Below are positions 20,596-28,416 of a stretch of DNA of 29,425 nucleotides, in pieces. The stretch's first letter is position 1, and each line of letters starts with the position of its first letter. Source of the DNA: a virus. The notes under the pieces were generated by a model that saw nothing but the letters and a program-made list of their open reading frames with translations, had not been told where the DNA came from and did no database searches. The stretch covers positions 1-29,425 of the IMG/VR virus record IMGVR_UViG_3300026478_000644; one strand, given 5' to 3'. Both the position numbers and the translations under genes were made by a program.

Positions 20596-21738
20596 TCAGA
20601 AAGTAATAGAACCAGAGCCGGTCCATCTGTAGATGCGGTAGCCGCCGGAAACGGTGTAACTTGGCGAGCCTGTCGTGGAAACTGCAGCAGAGAATGTGTC
20701 TGGGTAACGAATAATTACAACACCAGAGCCGCCATTTCCGCCGCTGCGGTCGTCGTTGCCGCCGCCGCCACCGCCGCCAGTATTTGCTGTTCCATTTCCG
20801 CCCGGATCACCGCCTGCTCCACCGCCGCCTGCGCCGCCCGGTCCGCCTCCACCTCCACTCAAACCTTCGCCACCGCCACCGCCGCCAGCGTATGTCACGC
20901 TGCTTCCAGAAATGCTGGAAGCTGTTCCTGCACCACCGGCTCTTCCAGAAGTAGAGTTTGCACCTGCAGCAGATGCGCCGCCACCACCGCCGCCCGCAGA
21001 TTCGCCAGTGTTACTGCCACCGGCATTGCCTTGACCTGATGTCCCAGCAGCACCGGAGGCATTGTCACAGCCACCGCCACCTCCGGATCCGCCGACCGCT
21101 GCCGCGACGCTACCTTGGCGAGAAGCCCCTCGACCGCCGCCTATGGAGGTTATCGTGCTGAAAACAGAATTTGATCCATTTGATGAAGCAGATGCTGGGC
21201 TGTAAATGCCTGCATTTCCGCCGCCACCGACCGTCACTGTATAAACAGTACTTCCGACAACAGCCAACCCAGTTGCGGTCCGGAAACCACCGGCTCCGCC
21301 GCCACCGGCTCGGGTCGCGCCGCCACCGCCACCGCCTGCGACAACGAGGTATTCGACCGAAGTTGGGCCAGTGTATGCGCTCGGCGTAACGCTATTGCTC
21401 GCAGCACTGGAAGGGCCAGTTCCTTGAGTGTTGGTTGCTGCTACTGTGAAAGTGTAAGCTGTTCCGTTTGTCAGTCCTGTCACAGTGATAGGCGAGGATG
21501 CTCCTGAAGCGGTTATTCCTCCGGGCGAAGAAGTAACGGTGTAAGAAGTTATCGCTGTCCCGCCGGTGCTTGCTGGGGCAGTGAATGTTACGGTCGCTTG
21601 TGCATTTCCGCCGGTTGCAGTTCCTATTGTCGGAGCACTCGGTCTTGCAGGCCAATTAGATCCGGCGACAGCACGATATACATCTTGCTGATTCCATACA
21701 TCAGAGTTTGGACCTGCTTGTGTCGGGAACTGCGCCAT
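20596..21738 (-). CDS. Fibronectin-III / polyglycine adhesin, paralogue 2 (380 aa)
   Basis: Same plan as paralogue 1. A docking peptide occupies residues 1-34 (MAQFPTQAGP, ending GSNWP), a fibronectin type III domain 35-121, then a glycine-rich region starting VEYLVVAGGGGGGATRAGGG. The C-terminus is GGSGVVIIRYPDTF, followed by SGGYRIYRWTGSGSITF, a recognisable ending of phage glycine-rich tail proteins. Long (GGX)n tracts are encoded by GCC/ACC triplet runs on the plus strand. AAGGA precedes the ATG at the right distance. Expected role: virion-attached receptor-binding or receptor-shielding protein. The FN3 part is near-identical to paralogue 1, while the glycine regions differ. Confidence 0.82.
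   Translation of the reverse strand: MAQFPTQAGPNSDVWNQQDVYRAVAGSNWPARPSAPTIGTATGGNAQATVTFTAPASTGGTAITSYTVTSSPGGITASGASSPITVTGLTNGTAYTFTVAATNTQGTGPSSAASNSVTPSAYTGPTSVEYLVVAGGGGGGATRAGGGGAGGFRTATGLAVVGSTVYTVTVGGGGNAGIYSPASASSNGSNSVFSTITSIGGGRGASRQGSVAAAVGGSGGGGGCDNASGAAGTSGQGNAGGSNTGESAGGGGGGASAAGANSTSGRAGGAGTASSISGSSVTYAGGGGGGEGLSGGGGGPGGAGGGGAGGDPGGNGTANTGGGGGGGNDDRSGGNGGSGVVIIRYPDTFSAAVSTTGSPSYTVSGGYRIYRWTGSGSITF
21376..21636 (-). repeat. Fibronectin-III coding module, copy 2
   Basis: Encodes residues 35-121 of adhesin paralogue 2. It shares a 38-residue identical core with copy 1 (19871-20131) and is close to copy 3 (22649-22909), which differs at four of those 38 residues. The three copies lie in direct orientation at about 1.3-1.5 kb spacing. 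Confidence 0.8.
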
Positions 21739-21748
21739 TTAATTTCCT

Positions 21749-23008
21749 TTAAGAAGAAGCGTAAATGACGATGTAAGCAGCGCCGCCCTTGCCACCGCCA
21801 GCACCCGCGCCATTCTGAGAGCCACCGCCGCCACCGCCACCACCGTAGTAGCTTCCAGTGCCAAAGAACCTTATGCCACCGCCTGCGCCACCACCGCCTG
21901 AATAGGTCGAATTTGAGCCACCATTGGCATTCCCGACACTAGCCCCAGCAGTCGTTGAAGAGTATCCGTTGCCACCTGTGCCCCCGGACACACCATTGGC
22001 AGAGAAAGCAGGACTAAGATTTCCGCCATTAAATGTGGAAAGCGTAGTGCTGACGGTGCTGTTTCCACCATTTTCGCCCGCTGTGTTCCCGTAAGCACTG
22101 CCTGAAACCCAAGCGCCACCGCCACCACCACCAGCGGTTGAAACGGTGCTGTTTGAACCTGCAGTGCCTGTCGTTCCCCCGCTTCCGTCCGGATACCTTA
22201 TATTTCCCGAACCGCCATTTCCACCGGCAGCAGATCCATAAGTCCCCTGAGCTCCGCCAGATCCGCCCGGAGAAACAGTTGTAAGGTTCGAGGGGTGGCA
22301 AGGTCCATTTTGACCGCCATTAAGCGAGAACAGCAGTGTCCCGCCGGAATTGGTCGAACGAACTTCTAGATTCGGTTGGTAAAGGCCCGGATTGTTGGTT
22401 GTCGAAGAACCAGCAGGATTTGGTATCGAATAGTACAAAGTTGTCACGCCGCCCGGTATTGAAACTTCGTAGCCATTCAACTGAACAGCGCCGCCACCGC
22501 CGCCACCGCCACCGTCGTCGTTTCCGCCCCCGCCTCCGGTGCCACCCGGCGCGACGCCGAAAATGGCAACTTTAGAATAGCCGGAAACGCTAACTGTCCC
22601 GCTCGTTGCGCTGTCGCCGCCAGTGTTGAGGATTCTTGTCCAAGAAACAGCAGTCGGGGTGACGGAGTTGCTTGCGTTGCTTTCTGGTCCGGTGCCTTGA
22701 GCATTCGTAGCTTTGACAGTGAATGTGTAAGGTGTTCCTGCTGTCAACCCGGATACAGTTATTGGCGAGCTCGCTCCTGTTGCAGTTATTCCTCCAGGAG
22801 AAGAAGTAACTGTATAAGAAGTAATAGCAGAACTCCCGCTGCTCGCAGGTGCAGTAAAAGCCACGGAGGCAGAAGCTGATCCAGCCGTTGCTGTTCCAAT
22901 GGTAGGCTTTCCTGGGAATTGCGGCCAGTTTGTGCCCATGACTGCGTCACGGACATCATTGACTCCCCAGCGGCCATATGCACTTGTCGGAGACGGGAAA
23001 TCAGCCAT
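21749..23008 (-). CDS. Fibronectin-III / polyglycine adhesin, paralogue 3 (419 aa)
   Basis: Third member of the set. The docking peptide is MADFPSPTSAYGRWGVNDV, ending GTNWP (1-29). The fibronectin type III domain covers about 34-120, with variations (GITATGASSPITVSGLTAGT). A beta-like stretch SVSGYSKVAIFGVAPGGTGG then leads into glycine-rich sequence. Compared with the other two, the glycine region contains longer non-glycine loops (EVSIPGGVTTLYYSIPNPAG), so the tip surface is likely different. It ends GGAAYIVIYASS. AAGGAAATTAA-type spacing is present at the next gene's start downstream. Its ATG overlaps the stop of the 117-aa virion gene (TAATG at 23008). Confidence 0.82.
   Translation of the reverse strand: MADFPSPTSAYGRWGVNDVRDAVMGTNWPQFPGKPTIGTATAGSASASVAFTAPASSGSSAITSYTVTSSPGGITATGASSPITVSGLTAGTPYTFTVKATNAQGTGPESNASNSVTPTAVSWTRILNTGGDSATSGTVSVSGYSKVAIFGVAPGGTGGGGGNDDGGGGGGGGAVQLNGYEVSIPGGVTTLYYSIPNPAGSSTTNNPGLYQPNLEVRSTNSGGTLLFSLNGGQNGPCHPSNLTTVSPGGSGGAQGTYGSAAGGNGGSGNIRYPDGSGGTTGTAGSNSTVSTAGGGGGGAWVSGSAYGNTAGENGGNSTVSTTLSTFNGGNLSPAFSANGVSGGTGGNGYSSTTAGASVGNANGGSNSTYSGGGGAGGGIRFFGTGSYYGGGGGGGGSQNGAGAGGGKGGAAYIVIYASS
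22649..22909 (-). repeat. Fibronectin-III coding module, copy 3
   Basis: Encodes residues 34-120 of adhesin paralogue 3. It matches 34 of the 38 core residues shared by copies 1 and 2 and is therefore the most diverged of the three. Confidence 0.75.
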
Positions 23009-23361
23009 TAGGAGATCTGCTCGTAGGAGGCCACAGCTTCGAGTCGGCTATTTGCGCTGGCAGTTATGCGCAACGTATCACCTTCTTCGAGATAGATGTA
23101 TTTGTTGAGCAAGTCCAAAGTCGCACCAGCAGGAACCGTCATAAGATAGGCGATTCTATATGCAACACTGGAGCGGAAAATGTCGACATTCACTGTCGCA
23201 TTGTTCGTTCCGTCGATGTTCGCGACCATCAATGAATCGACCTTTAGAACTTGGTTGCTGCCGGAGCTATTGGTGATGATCGCAGTCGGCGTCGTCGTCA
23301 CGACAAGAACACCTGTCTTGCCGTAGATTGCAGTGACGTTGACAATATTAGGCGCAGCCAT
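23008..23361 (-). CDS. Small beta-rich virion protein (117 aa)
   Basis: A 117-aa protein starting MAAPNIVNVTAIYGKTGVLV, with alternating hydrophobic and polar residues throughout (TTTPTAIITNSSGSNQVLKV, ATVNVDIFRSS) and a KYIYLEEGDTLRITASAN segment near the end. This combination is known to me from small structural proteins of marine and freshwater phages, sometimes found in virion proteomes, with a jelly-roll-like or sandwich fold expected. GGAG lies 6 nt before the ATG. It is coupled to adhesin paralogue 3 through TAATG. A virion decoration or tail-tip role is plausible. Confidence 0.75.
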   Translation of the reverse strand: MAAPNIVNVTAIYGKTGVLVVTTTPTAIITNSSGSNQVLKVDSLMVANIDGTNNATVNVDIFRSSVAYRIAYLMTVPAGATLDLLNKYIYLEEGDTLRITASANSRLEAVASYEQIS

Positions 23362-23364
23362 GAT

Positions 23365-23658
23365 TTACTCCATCATCCCGAGTTGCTCTTGGAGATCAAC
23401 GTCTGCGATTTCTTCAGGCGTCATATCTCTTATTTCCCAAACGTCTTTGACAATGTCTCCGTCCCACTGATACGTCGGACCACTAACGACAACCTCGTAT
23501 TTCCCTGCAGCTTCTTTGCGAGAAACTCGGACGAACTTTGCAAAATCTGGTCCGGGATTCTCCGGATCGATGTGGGGAAATGCTCTGCGGAAATTGGTGC
23601 CCATGATCGGATGATCGACAGGCTGGCCATTCTCGAGGCGAATGAACATGTCGCTCAT
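23365..23658 (-). CDS. Small conserved phage protein near the fibre genes (97 aa)
   Basis: The start at 23658 (MSDMFIRLEN) forms an ATGA overlap with the upstream adhesin stop; a longer reading frame from 23715 would lie within that gene and is rejected. The sequence contains MFIRLENGQPVDHPIMGTNF and AFPHID, a conserved opening in small proteins of cyanophages and other aquatic phages, and a C-terminal half with YQWDGDIVKDVWEIRDMTPE. The Trp-containing C-terminal pattern recalls fibre-assembly accessory proteins. Function is unknown. Its position directly after a glycine-rich adhesin makes it a candidate chaperone for that protein. Confidence 0.72.
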   Translation of the reverse strand: MSDMFIRLENGQPVDHPIMGTNFRRAFPHIDPENPGPDFAKFVRVSRKEAAGKYEVVVSGPTYQWDGDIVKDVWEIRDMTPEEIADVDLQEQLGMME

Positions 23659-24740
23659 AGCTGCCCCACATTCGTCGAGGGGAAGGAACGAGTGATGGTC
23701 GGATTGGTCGTCCAAATGATCCGGACTGCTCCATCAGCTCCTTCGCCACCGAATCCGGTTGATGCTAAATATCCAGGACTCAAAGTGTCATAGCGGGTAG
23801 AAGAACCAGGACAGCCGCCACCGCCACCGTAAAGTCCATATCCAGTGTCGGCATTGTTTCCGCCGCTTCTGCCGTCCGCGTATCTTCCGACTGTCCCGGA
23901 AGATCCTCCCCCGCCACCGGGGGTTGAGGAGAAAGTCGCGTAAGGAGTTTCTGTTGACGCTCCGCCAGCGCCGCTCGAACCTAGACCGAACAAGCCTGTG
24001 CCGCCCCCAGCACCGCCTGCATAACCATAGACATATTCAATGGTCCCGCCGCTGGTTGTAAAAGAAGCGAAAGCTCCTCCGCCGCCACCGCCACCGCCGC
24101 CGCCCGAACCAGAAGAGCCTGCACTAGCAGGACTTCCGCCCGCTCCGCCATTGCCAGTGTAGCCGCCCGCTCCGCCGCCGCCGCCCGCACGATAGACCTT
24201 CTCTGCAGGAACAGATGAGCCAGAATATTCCCAATTTGCGCCCGCGCCGCCTGAACCGCCGCCATCTCCTAAGAGCATTGTTCCGCCTGCACCAGAAGAG
24301 CCGCCACTGCCACCCCCAGCGCGAACAAGCTTTGTTCCGCCTGAATTGGCAACGTAGGATTCTTGGCCCGGATTGTCCCCACCATTTCCTGTTCCGCCAC
24401 CTGAACCGACGAATACAGTCAACGGCTGACCCGGTGTGACAGATATTGCATTTTTATAAGCAAGACCACCACCACCCCCGGAGTAGTAGTTTGCAGTCAA
24501 CGAACCGGGGATCGGGCTATATGCCGCGATCGTATTAGGATTTTCGAAATCTGTGTACCTTGCTGGCTTGCCCCCGCCGCCGCCGCCGCCGATAGAAACA
24601 ACAGAGATTGAAGTGACACCCGCAGGGACATAAAAGGTGTATGTCCCGGGAGCAGAGAAGATTTGCTCACCAAACATGTCTTCTGTCCCGAAGCCGAAAC
24701 CCCGAGCAGAAGCAGCAGCGAAAGTTCCTGGAACCGGCAT
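23655..24740 (-). CDS. Glycine-rich tail adhesin without a fibronectin domain (361 aa)
   Basis: The start at 24740 (MPVPGTFAAASARGFGF) overlaps the previous stop (ATGA). The first ~50 residues form a beta-like domain (TYTFYVPAGVTSISVVSIGG), then long glycine-rich tracts follow (SGGGGGGGGGGAFASF is one), interspersed with Tyr/Ser loops. The C-terminus is GADGAVRIIWTTNPTITRSF plus PSTNVGQL, the recognisable VRIIW...R.FPST ending of phage glycine-rich proteins. Unlike the three paralogues downstream it has neither the NWP docking peptide nor the fibronectin domain, so it probably attaches to the virion differently. A receptor-binding role is inferred from composition. Confidence 0.78.
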   Translation of the reverse strand: MPVPGTFAAASARGFGFGTEDMFGEQIFSAPGTYTFYVPAGVTSISVVSIGGGGGGGKPARYTDFENPNTIAAYSPIPGSLTANYYSGGGGGLAYKNAISVTPGQPLTVFVGSGGGTGNGGDNPGQESYVANSGGTKLVRAGGGSGGSSGAGGTMLLGDGGGSGGAGANWEYSGSSVPAEKVYRAGGGGGAGGYTGNGGAGGSPASAGSSGSGGGGGGGGGGAFASFTTSGGTIEYVYGYAGGAGGGTGLFGLGSSGAGGASTETPYATFSSTPGGGGGSSGTVGRYADGRSGGNNADTGYGLYGGGGGCPGSSTRYDTLSPGYLASTGFGGEGADGAVRIIWTTNPTITRSFPSTNVGQL

Positions 24741-25477
24741 CAAGCAAACCTTATTTGAGAAGCCAGAACGGTGAAAGTCGCGGAAGCAGTCTTGATGATC
24801 GTATAGGTGTAAGCATCAATGCCAGATGCAGTGCCATACGACCAAGCAATGCCGCCTTGGTATTTCGGAGTAACGCTGACTCCATCGACCTGAACGATTG
24901 TGTTGTAGTAAGCTGTCGCACCATTCGTTGCCATGAAAACGAGGGTTATCGACTGGCCGACGTCAAGAGCAGAGTTGAGGCTCGTCCCGCTTGATGCGCG
25001 GAAATTGATCGCCCAATTGGAGCTCGCCGCTGTCGTGTAGTAAAGGACACTCTGCGTCGTGGCATCAAAGTTGATCGTTCCTGTCGCAGCAGTCGCCGAG
25101 ACAGTAACCTTTTCTGCAGCATTCGAAAGTACAGTCGCAAGCGCACTGGAGCTGCCGCTGAATGTCTGCTTCGCAGTGAACGTGTTTGCGCCACTGAACG
25201 TGTAGCTGCCAGTCGGACGGACAACATCCCCGAAAGAAAGCGTGCCAGAAGCGTTCGTCAGGATCGCTTGGTTCGCTGTTCCATCTGCAGTCGGATACGT
25301 CAGACCCGCAGGATTATTTATCAGCTTCGTAACTGTTCCGGAAGAGTTCTCCATGTAAACAGAAACGTCAGCAAGGTTCAGCGCCAACTCGCCCGGATTC
25401 AAATTGCCAGACGCAGGAGCAGAGCCGGGGGTGGTCGTGCGGTAGTGCTGGATAACGGAGTAGGTTGCTTGAGCCAT
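24740..25477 (-). CDS. Tail fibre protein with GELALN-type N-terminal module (245 aa)
   Basis: Residues about 8-50 (QHYRTTTPGSAPASGNLNPG, then GELALNLADVSVYMENSSGT) match the short module common at the N-termini of phage fibre proteins. The body is Thr/Ser/Ala/Gly-rich with PTGSYTFSGANTFTAKQTFS and a beta-strand-rich C-terminal half. The latter contains SNWAINFRASSGTSLNSALD, a pattern of fibre domains that describe spectral or grid-like repeats in other aquatic phages. It lacks a chaperone-like or cleavage motif. GGAGG lies 5 nt before the ATG, one of the best ribosome-binding sites in the late block, so the protein may be made in quantity. Confidence 0.72.
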   Translation of the reverse strand: MAQATYSVIQHYRTTTPGSAPASGNLNPGELALNLADVSVYMENSSGTVTKLINNPAGLTYPTADGTANQAILTNASGTLSFGDVVRPTGSYTFSGANTFTAKQTFSGSSSALATVLSNAAEKVTVSATAATGTINFDATTQSVLYYTTAASSNWAINFRASSGTSLNSALDVGQSITLVFMATNGATAYYNTIVQVDGVSVTPKYQGGIAWSYGTASGIDAYTYTIIKTASATFTVLASQIRFA

Positions 25478-25478
25478 T

Positions 25479-25691
25479 TTAGCCTCCGAAAACTATCGCC
25501 ATCGCAATAGCTTTCCCTGTGGAAACACCACTCGAATATTCGACGACAGTGCCACCAGAGTTCTTGTAGAAAATCTTGCCATCTGCGATGTTGATTGCCA
25601 ACTCGCCATTCGCAAGATTTCCTGCAGAAGGAACAGAGCTTGGTGTTGTGCTGTGATAAAGCTGGATGGTCGTCTCGTTGGTCTGAGCCAT
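25479..25691 (-). CDS. Mini fibre module protein (70 aa)
   Basis: A 70-aa protein consisting almost only of the module found at the start of the next gene: LYHSTTPSSVPSAGNLANGE followed by LAINIADGKIFYKNSGGT. It ends STGKAIAMAIVFGG. It therefore looks like a free-standing copy of the N-terminal fibre module, either a spacer/adaptor subunit or the product of a duplication. The start overlaps the Dps-like gene stop (TAATG at 25691), and the paralogous fibre gene starts 1 nt beyond its own stop. I have seen small proteins of this type in other aquatic phages. Confidence 0.72.
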   Translation of the reverse strand: MAQTNETTIQLYHSTTPSSVPSAGNLANGELAINIADGKIFYKNSGGTVVEYSSGVSTGKAIAMAIVFGG

Positions 25692-26032
25692 TACTTCAGC
25701 CTTTCAAGTTTATAGAGCGTCTGCATATGGAGAGCTGTAAGCTCATCCAAAATGTTTTCCAGTGCAGGAATATTTTTGCAGATTTTCTCACGATTCTCAT
25801 TGAGCCACAATAGCTCTTCTTTGATCATTTCTTTAGGATCGCCTTTTTCTGGCAAACCTTCAACAACTCCGAATACACCTTGATAGGCTTCGACGAAATT
25901 GTCGAGGGTCCCGACAAGATTTTCGTAGTACTTGCCCAAAGATTTATGCTCGGAGTAGGAGTCCGTCAGCCAATGCTGAACGTGCGCATGGTTGCGAGCA
26001 TTGAACATTCGGATGATAAGCTGATCGATCAT
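25691..26032 (-). CDS. Dps/ferritin-like helical protein (DUF5856-type), 113 aa
   Basis: The start at 26032 (MIDQLIIRMFN) overlaps the fibre stop (ATGA); an upstream frame from 26062 lies inside the fibre gene. The sequence ARNHAHVQHWLTDSYSEHKS, then LGKYYENLVGTLDNFVEAYQG, has the H..HW.T.S...H..L...Y......D...E...G pattern of Dps-like four-helix proteins, and matches small phage proteins grouped as DUF5856. In Dps these His, Asp and Glu residues form the ferroxidase centre; here a similar set is present, but the protein is shorter than Dps (about 160 aa). Iron binding, DNA protection, or a purely structural role are all open. Its location among fibre genes is notable. Confidence 0.7.
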   Translation of the reverse strand: MIDQLIIRMFNARNHAHVQHWLTDSYSEHKSLGKYYENLVGTLDNFVEAYQGVFGVVEGLPEKGDPKEMIKEELLWLNENREKICKNIPALENILDELTALHMQTLYKLERLK

Positions 26033-28413
26033 CAGAACGTTCCCCCTGAAATGCCGCCCCAAGCTGGCGCGCTAGTTCCGTTCGATTTGAGAACTTGGCC
26101 CGTTGTTCCATTCGAGATGAATGACGTGGTGCCAGATCCAGTCTGATAAACGAGCTGACTAGCAATGCCGCCAGCGATGTTGTTTGCGATCGAGGCAGTC
26201 GATGCATTGGTGGCATTGGATGCATTCCCAACCGTTATCGTCGCAGGATCAGACCACTGCGGAGCAGAGGCCGAAGACGTCATTATGTAGCCAGCACCCG
26301 GCAGAGCGAGCTTCGACAAAGTCGTCGAACCGCTCGCATAAATAGTATCGCCAGCCGTATAACTCGTCAGGTTGGTTCCGCCGTAAGCGACCCCAATCGC
26401 GGTTGCGTTCCAAGTCCCAACAGTTACTGTTCCAAGGCCTGTGATGCCAGTGTAAGAGCCACTCAGATAACTTGTGCCGATTGTTCCGGACGTGATCTGA
26501 GACCCAGCGATTGCGATAGAAACATCAGAGGCCGAAGTGATCTGCCCTTGGGCATTCACTGCTAGGGTTACAGCAGTAGCTGCTCCGCCATAAGTTCCAG
26601 AAGTTACTCCGCTGTTGGCGATGTTAAATGTATACGCTGGTGATTCAGAGAGGCCCGTTCCTGCCGAATAAGTCAGCGGTGCGCCAAACTGAGAGAATAC
26701 TATTGCTGTAGTTCCCATTGTTATCGGGAGAGGGGTCTGTTGGACCCAAGAAGTATTCGCAAGCGAAGACCCGGCTGTGATCAAAAAGAAATCGCCAGCA
26801 TCTACTTGATTTACACCAGTTCCGGGGGTGTCAAAATCTGTAGCGCGCGTCAGAATAAAAGGCGCGCCCCCGCTGCCAGTTTGAGTGACAACGTAAACAC
26901 CATTTTGGGCGCCGCTAACTTGATTTTTCACCAAAATGCGATTGGTCGCAGCGACAAGCGTACCATCAACGGACAAAGCACCATTCGCCGTTGCGGTCAG
27001 AGTCGCCCCGACCCCGGAGGTACCATTGTTGTATGTGCAAGATGGAAGTGCAGCGGTAGTAGCCAACCGGCATGATTGATGAAAGTTTATTCCTGCCGCA
27101 ATTGAATCAGCGTAGGTCTTGTTAACAATATCATTTCCAGAAGAAGGCGCTGTTGTAATAGTGCCAGTGGTCATTGCCACAGACGTAAACGTGCCCGCTC
27201 CAGGAGTTGTTCCGCCAATCGTGGCTCCATCAACTGTGCCACCCGTAATTGCAACAGCAGAAGCATTCTGCGTCGACATCGTGCCCAAGCCAGTCACATC
27301 GCTGCTCGGGATTGAAGCCGCAGCAGTGAACGCCGAGGAGCCGTTGCCTTTCACATATCCGGTCAGTGTCGTCGCGCCTGTGCCGCCATTGGCGACGTTC
27401 AGCGTGCCAGACATCGTAAGAGTTCCGCCGCCCGTTATGGGTCCGCCGGTGAACGTCATGCCTGTCGTGCCACCAGAAGCGTCGACAGACGTTACGGTGC
27501 CTGCACCTGCGACAGTTCCCCACTCAAACCCGGAGCCGTTCCACTTCAACAGGAGACCTGCCGCGCCCGGAGCAGCAATGAACGAAGTTGATCCAGAAGC
27601 AGTTTGATAAGGGATGCTATTCGCAGAGCCGTCTGCGAGATTCATCGCAGAAGCCACAGACAAAGTATTCGCATCGACCCAAACATATTCACTGGCGCCA
27701 GTCGACTGAAGGAGCTGTCCTGCTGCGCCAACGGGACCGACGTACATGCCATCGGCACCGCACCAAATGATCGCGCCATTGTCTGGCACAATGCTTTTTG
27801 CAGTGCCACCATTTGCCAGACCGAGGATACCATCGACTTCATTGTCGACAGAAAGATTCACAGCCGGATGCTTGTGATCGTCTCGCGAAATGTTGGACGA
27901 AGAGCCTGCGGATCCGCTCTGGAATCCAGATTGTGGTGTGGCAGAAGAAAGGTTAGCGTTGATCGTGACATTGGAATTCAATGCCCCGCCGCCGTTCAAA
28001 CCTGTTCCTGCGATCACCTGACGAGTTGTCGGGACATAACCGCTAATCGTCGCAGGAACAGTCGTTGCAGCGGTCACACGACCCGTAGCATCAACCGTAA
28101 ATACCGGGATGTCTGTCGCTGTGCCGTAGCTTCCGGCTGTCACACCCGATGCGGCGAGCTGCGAGGTACCGATCCCGCCATTCGCGACACTTAGTGTGAC
28201 ATTGCTTGAGAGCTGACCGCCGCCCGTTAGTCCGGTGCCAGCGATAACTTGCCGAGTCGTCGGGACACCAGCAACGCTCAAAAGGTCTCCAACACGGATC
28301 TGATAATTGTTACCTTGGTAAACAATCATCATAAGGCTGTTTTCGTCAGCAACCGGAGCAAGGGGAAGCTGAGTGATCCGCGTCGGGATTAGATTGCTAG
28401 GGACTTCAACCAT
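26032..28413 (-). CDS. Long repetitive tail fibre protein (793 aa)
   Basis: A 793-aa fibre very rich in Thr, Ser, Gly, Ala and Val. The N-terminal ~45 residues (RITQLPLAPVADENSLMMIV, then QGNNYQIRVGDLL) form a conserved fibre-attachment segment. Repeats follow: TTRQVIAGTGLxGGGxLxSN at 52-71 and 129-148, a GSYGTATDIPVFTVDATGRV element near 94-113 with a relative near the C-terminal third, and NGGTGATTLTGYVKGNGSSA in the middle. A distinct beta domain (KTYADSIAAGINFHQSCRLA onward, then NRILVKNQVSGAQNGVYVV) is known from many phage fibres. The end is GTTGQVLKSNGTSAPAWGGI plus SGGTF. No Shine-Dalgarno is obvious at the ATG; translation probably relies on coupling to the gene just upstream. Confidence 0.82.
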   Translation of the reverse strand: MVEVPSNLIPTRITQLPLAPVADENSLMMIVYQGNNYQIRVGDLLSVAGVPTTRQVIAGTGLTGGGQLSSNVTLSVANGGIGTSQLAASGVTAGSYGTATDIPVFTVDATGRVTAATTVPATISGYVPTTRQVIAGTGLNGGGALNSNVTINANLSSATPQSGFQSGSAGSSSNISRDDHKHPAVNLSVDNEVDGILGLANGGTAKSIVPDNGAIIWCGADGMYVGPVGAAGQLLQSTGASEYVWVDANTLSVASAMNLADGSANSIPYQTASGSTSFIAAPGAAGLLLKWNGSGFEWGTVAGAGTVTSVDASGGTTGMTFTGGPITGGGTLTMSGTLNVANGGTGATTLTGYVKGNGSSAFTAAASIPSSDVTGLGTMSTQNASAVAITGGTVDGATIGGTTPGAGTFTSVAMTTGTITTAPSSGNDIVNKTYADSIAAGINFHQSCRLATTAALPSCTYNNGTSGVGATLTATANGALSVDGTLVAATNRILVKNQVSGAQNGVYVVTQTGSGGAPFILTRATDFDTPGTGVNQVDAGDFFLITAGSSLANTSWVQQTPLPITMGTTAIVFSQFGAPLTYSAGTGLSESPAYTFNIANSGVTSGTYGGAATAVTLAVNAQGQITSASDVSIAIAGSQITSGTIGTSYLSGSYTGITGLGTVTVGTWNATAIGVAYGGTNLTSYTAGDTIYASGSTTLSKLALPGAGYIMTSSASAPQWSDPATITVGNASNATNASTASIANNIAGGIASQLVYQTGSGTTSFISNGTTGQVLKSNGTSAPAWGGISGGTF
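27964..28263 (-). repeat. Intragenic repeat pair in the long fibre gene
   Basis: Two copies of a 23-residue unit with the core TTRQVIAGTGL are encoded at 28195-28263 and 27964-28032. They differ at a few positions (T/N, Q/A and S/N), and the spacing is 77 residues. They probably mark structurally equivalent turns of a trimeric fibre shaft. Confidence 0.7.
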
Positions 28414-28416
28414 GAA

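Noticed and set aside
20750-20910. Repeated triplet tracts considered as a CRISPR-like array
   Set aside because: The repeats are in-frame GGX codons without spacers of constant length; they encode polyglycine sequence.
23659-23715. N-terminal extension of the 97-aa protein to 23715
   Set aside because: It would overlap the glycine-rich adhesin coding region by about 60 nt, while the ATGA overlap at 23658 matches the style of the operon.
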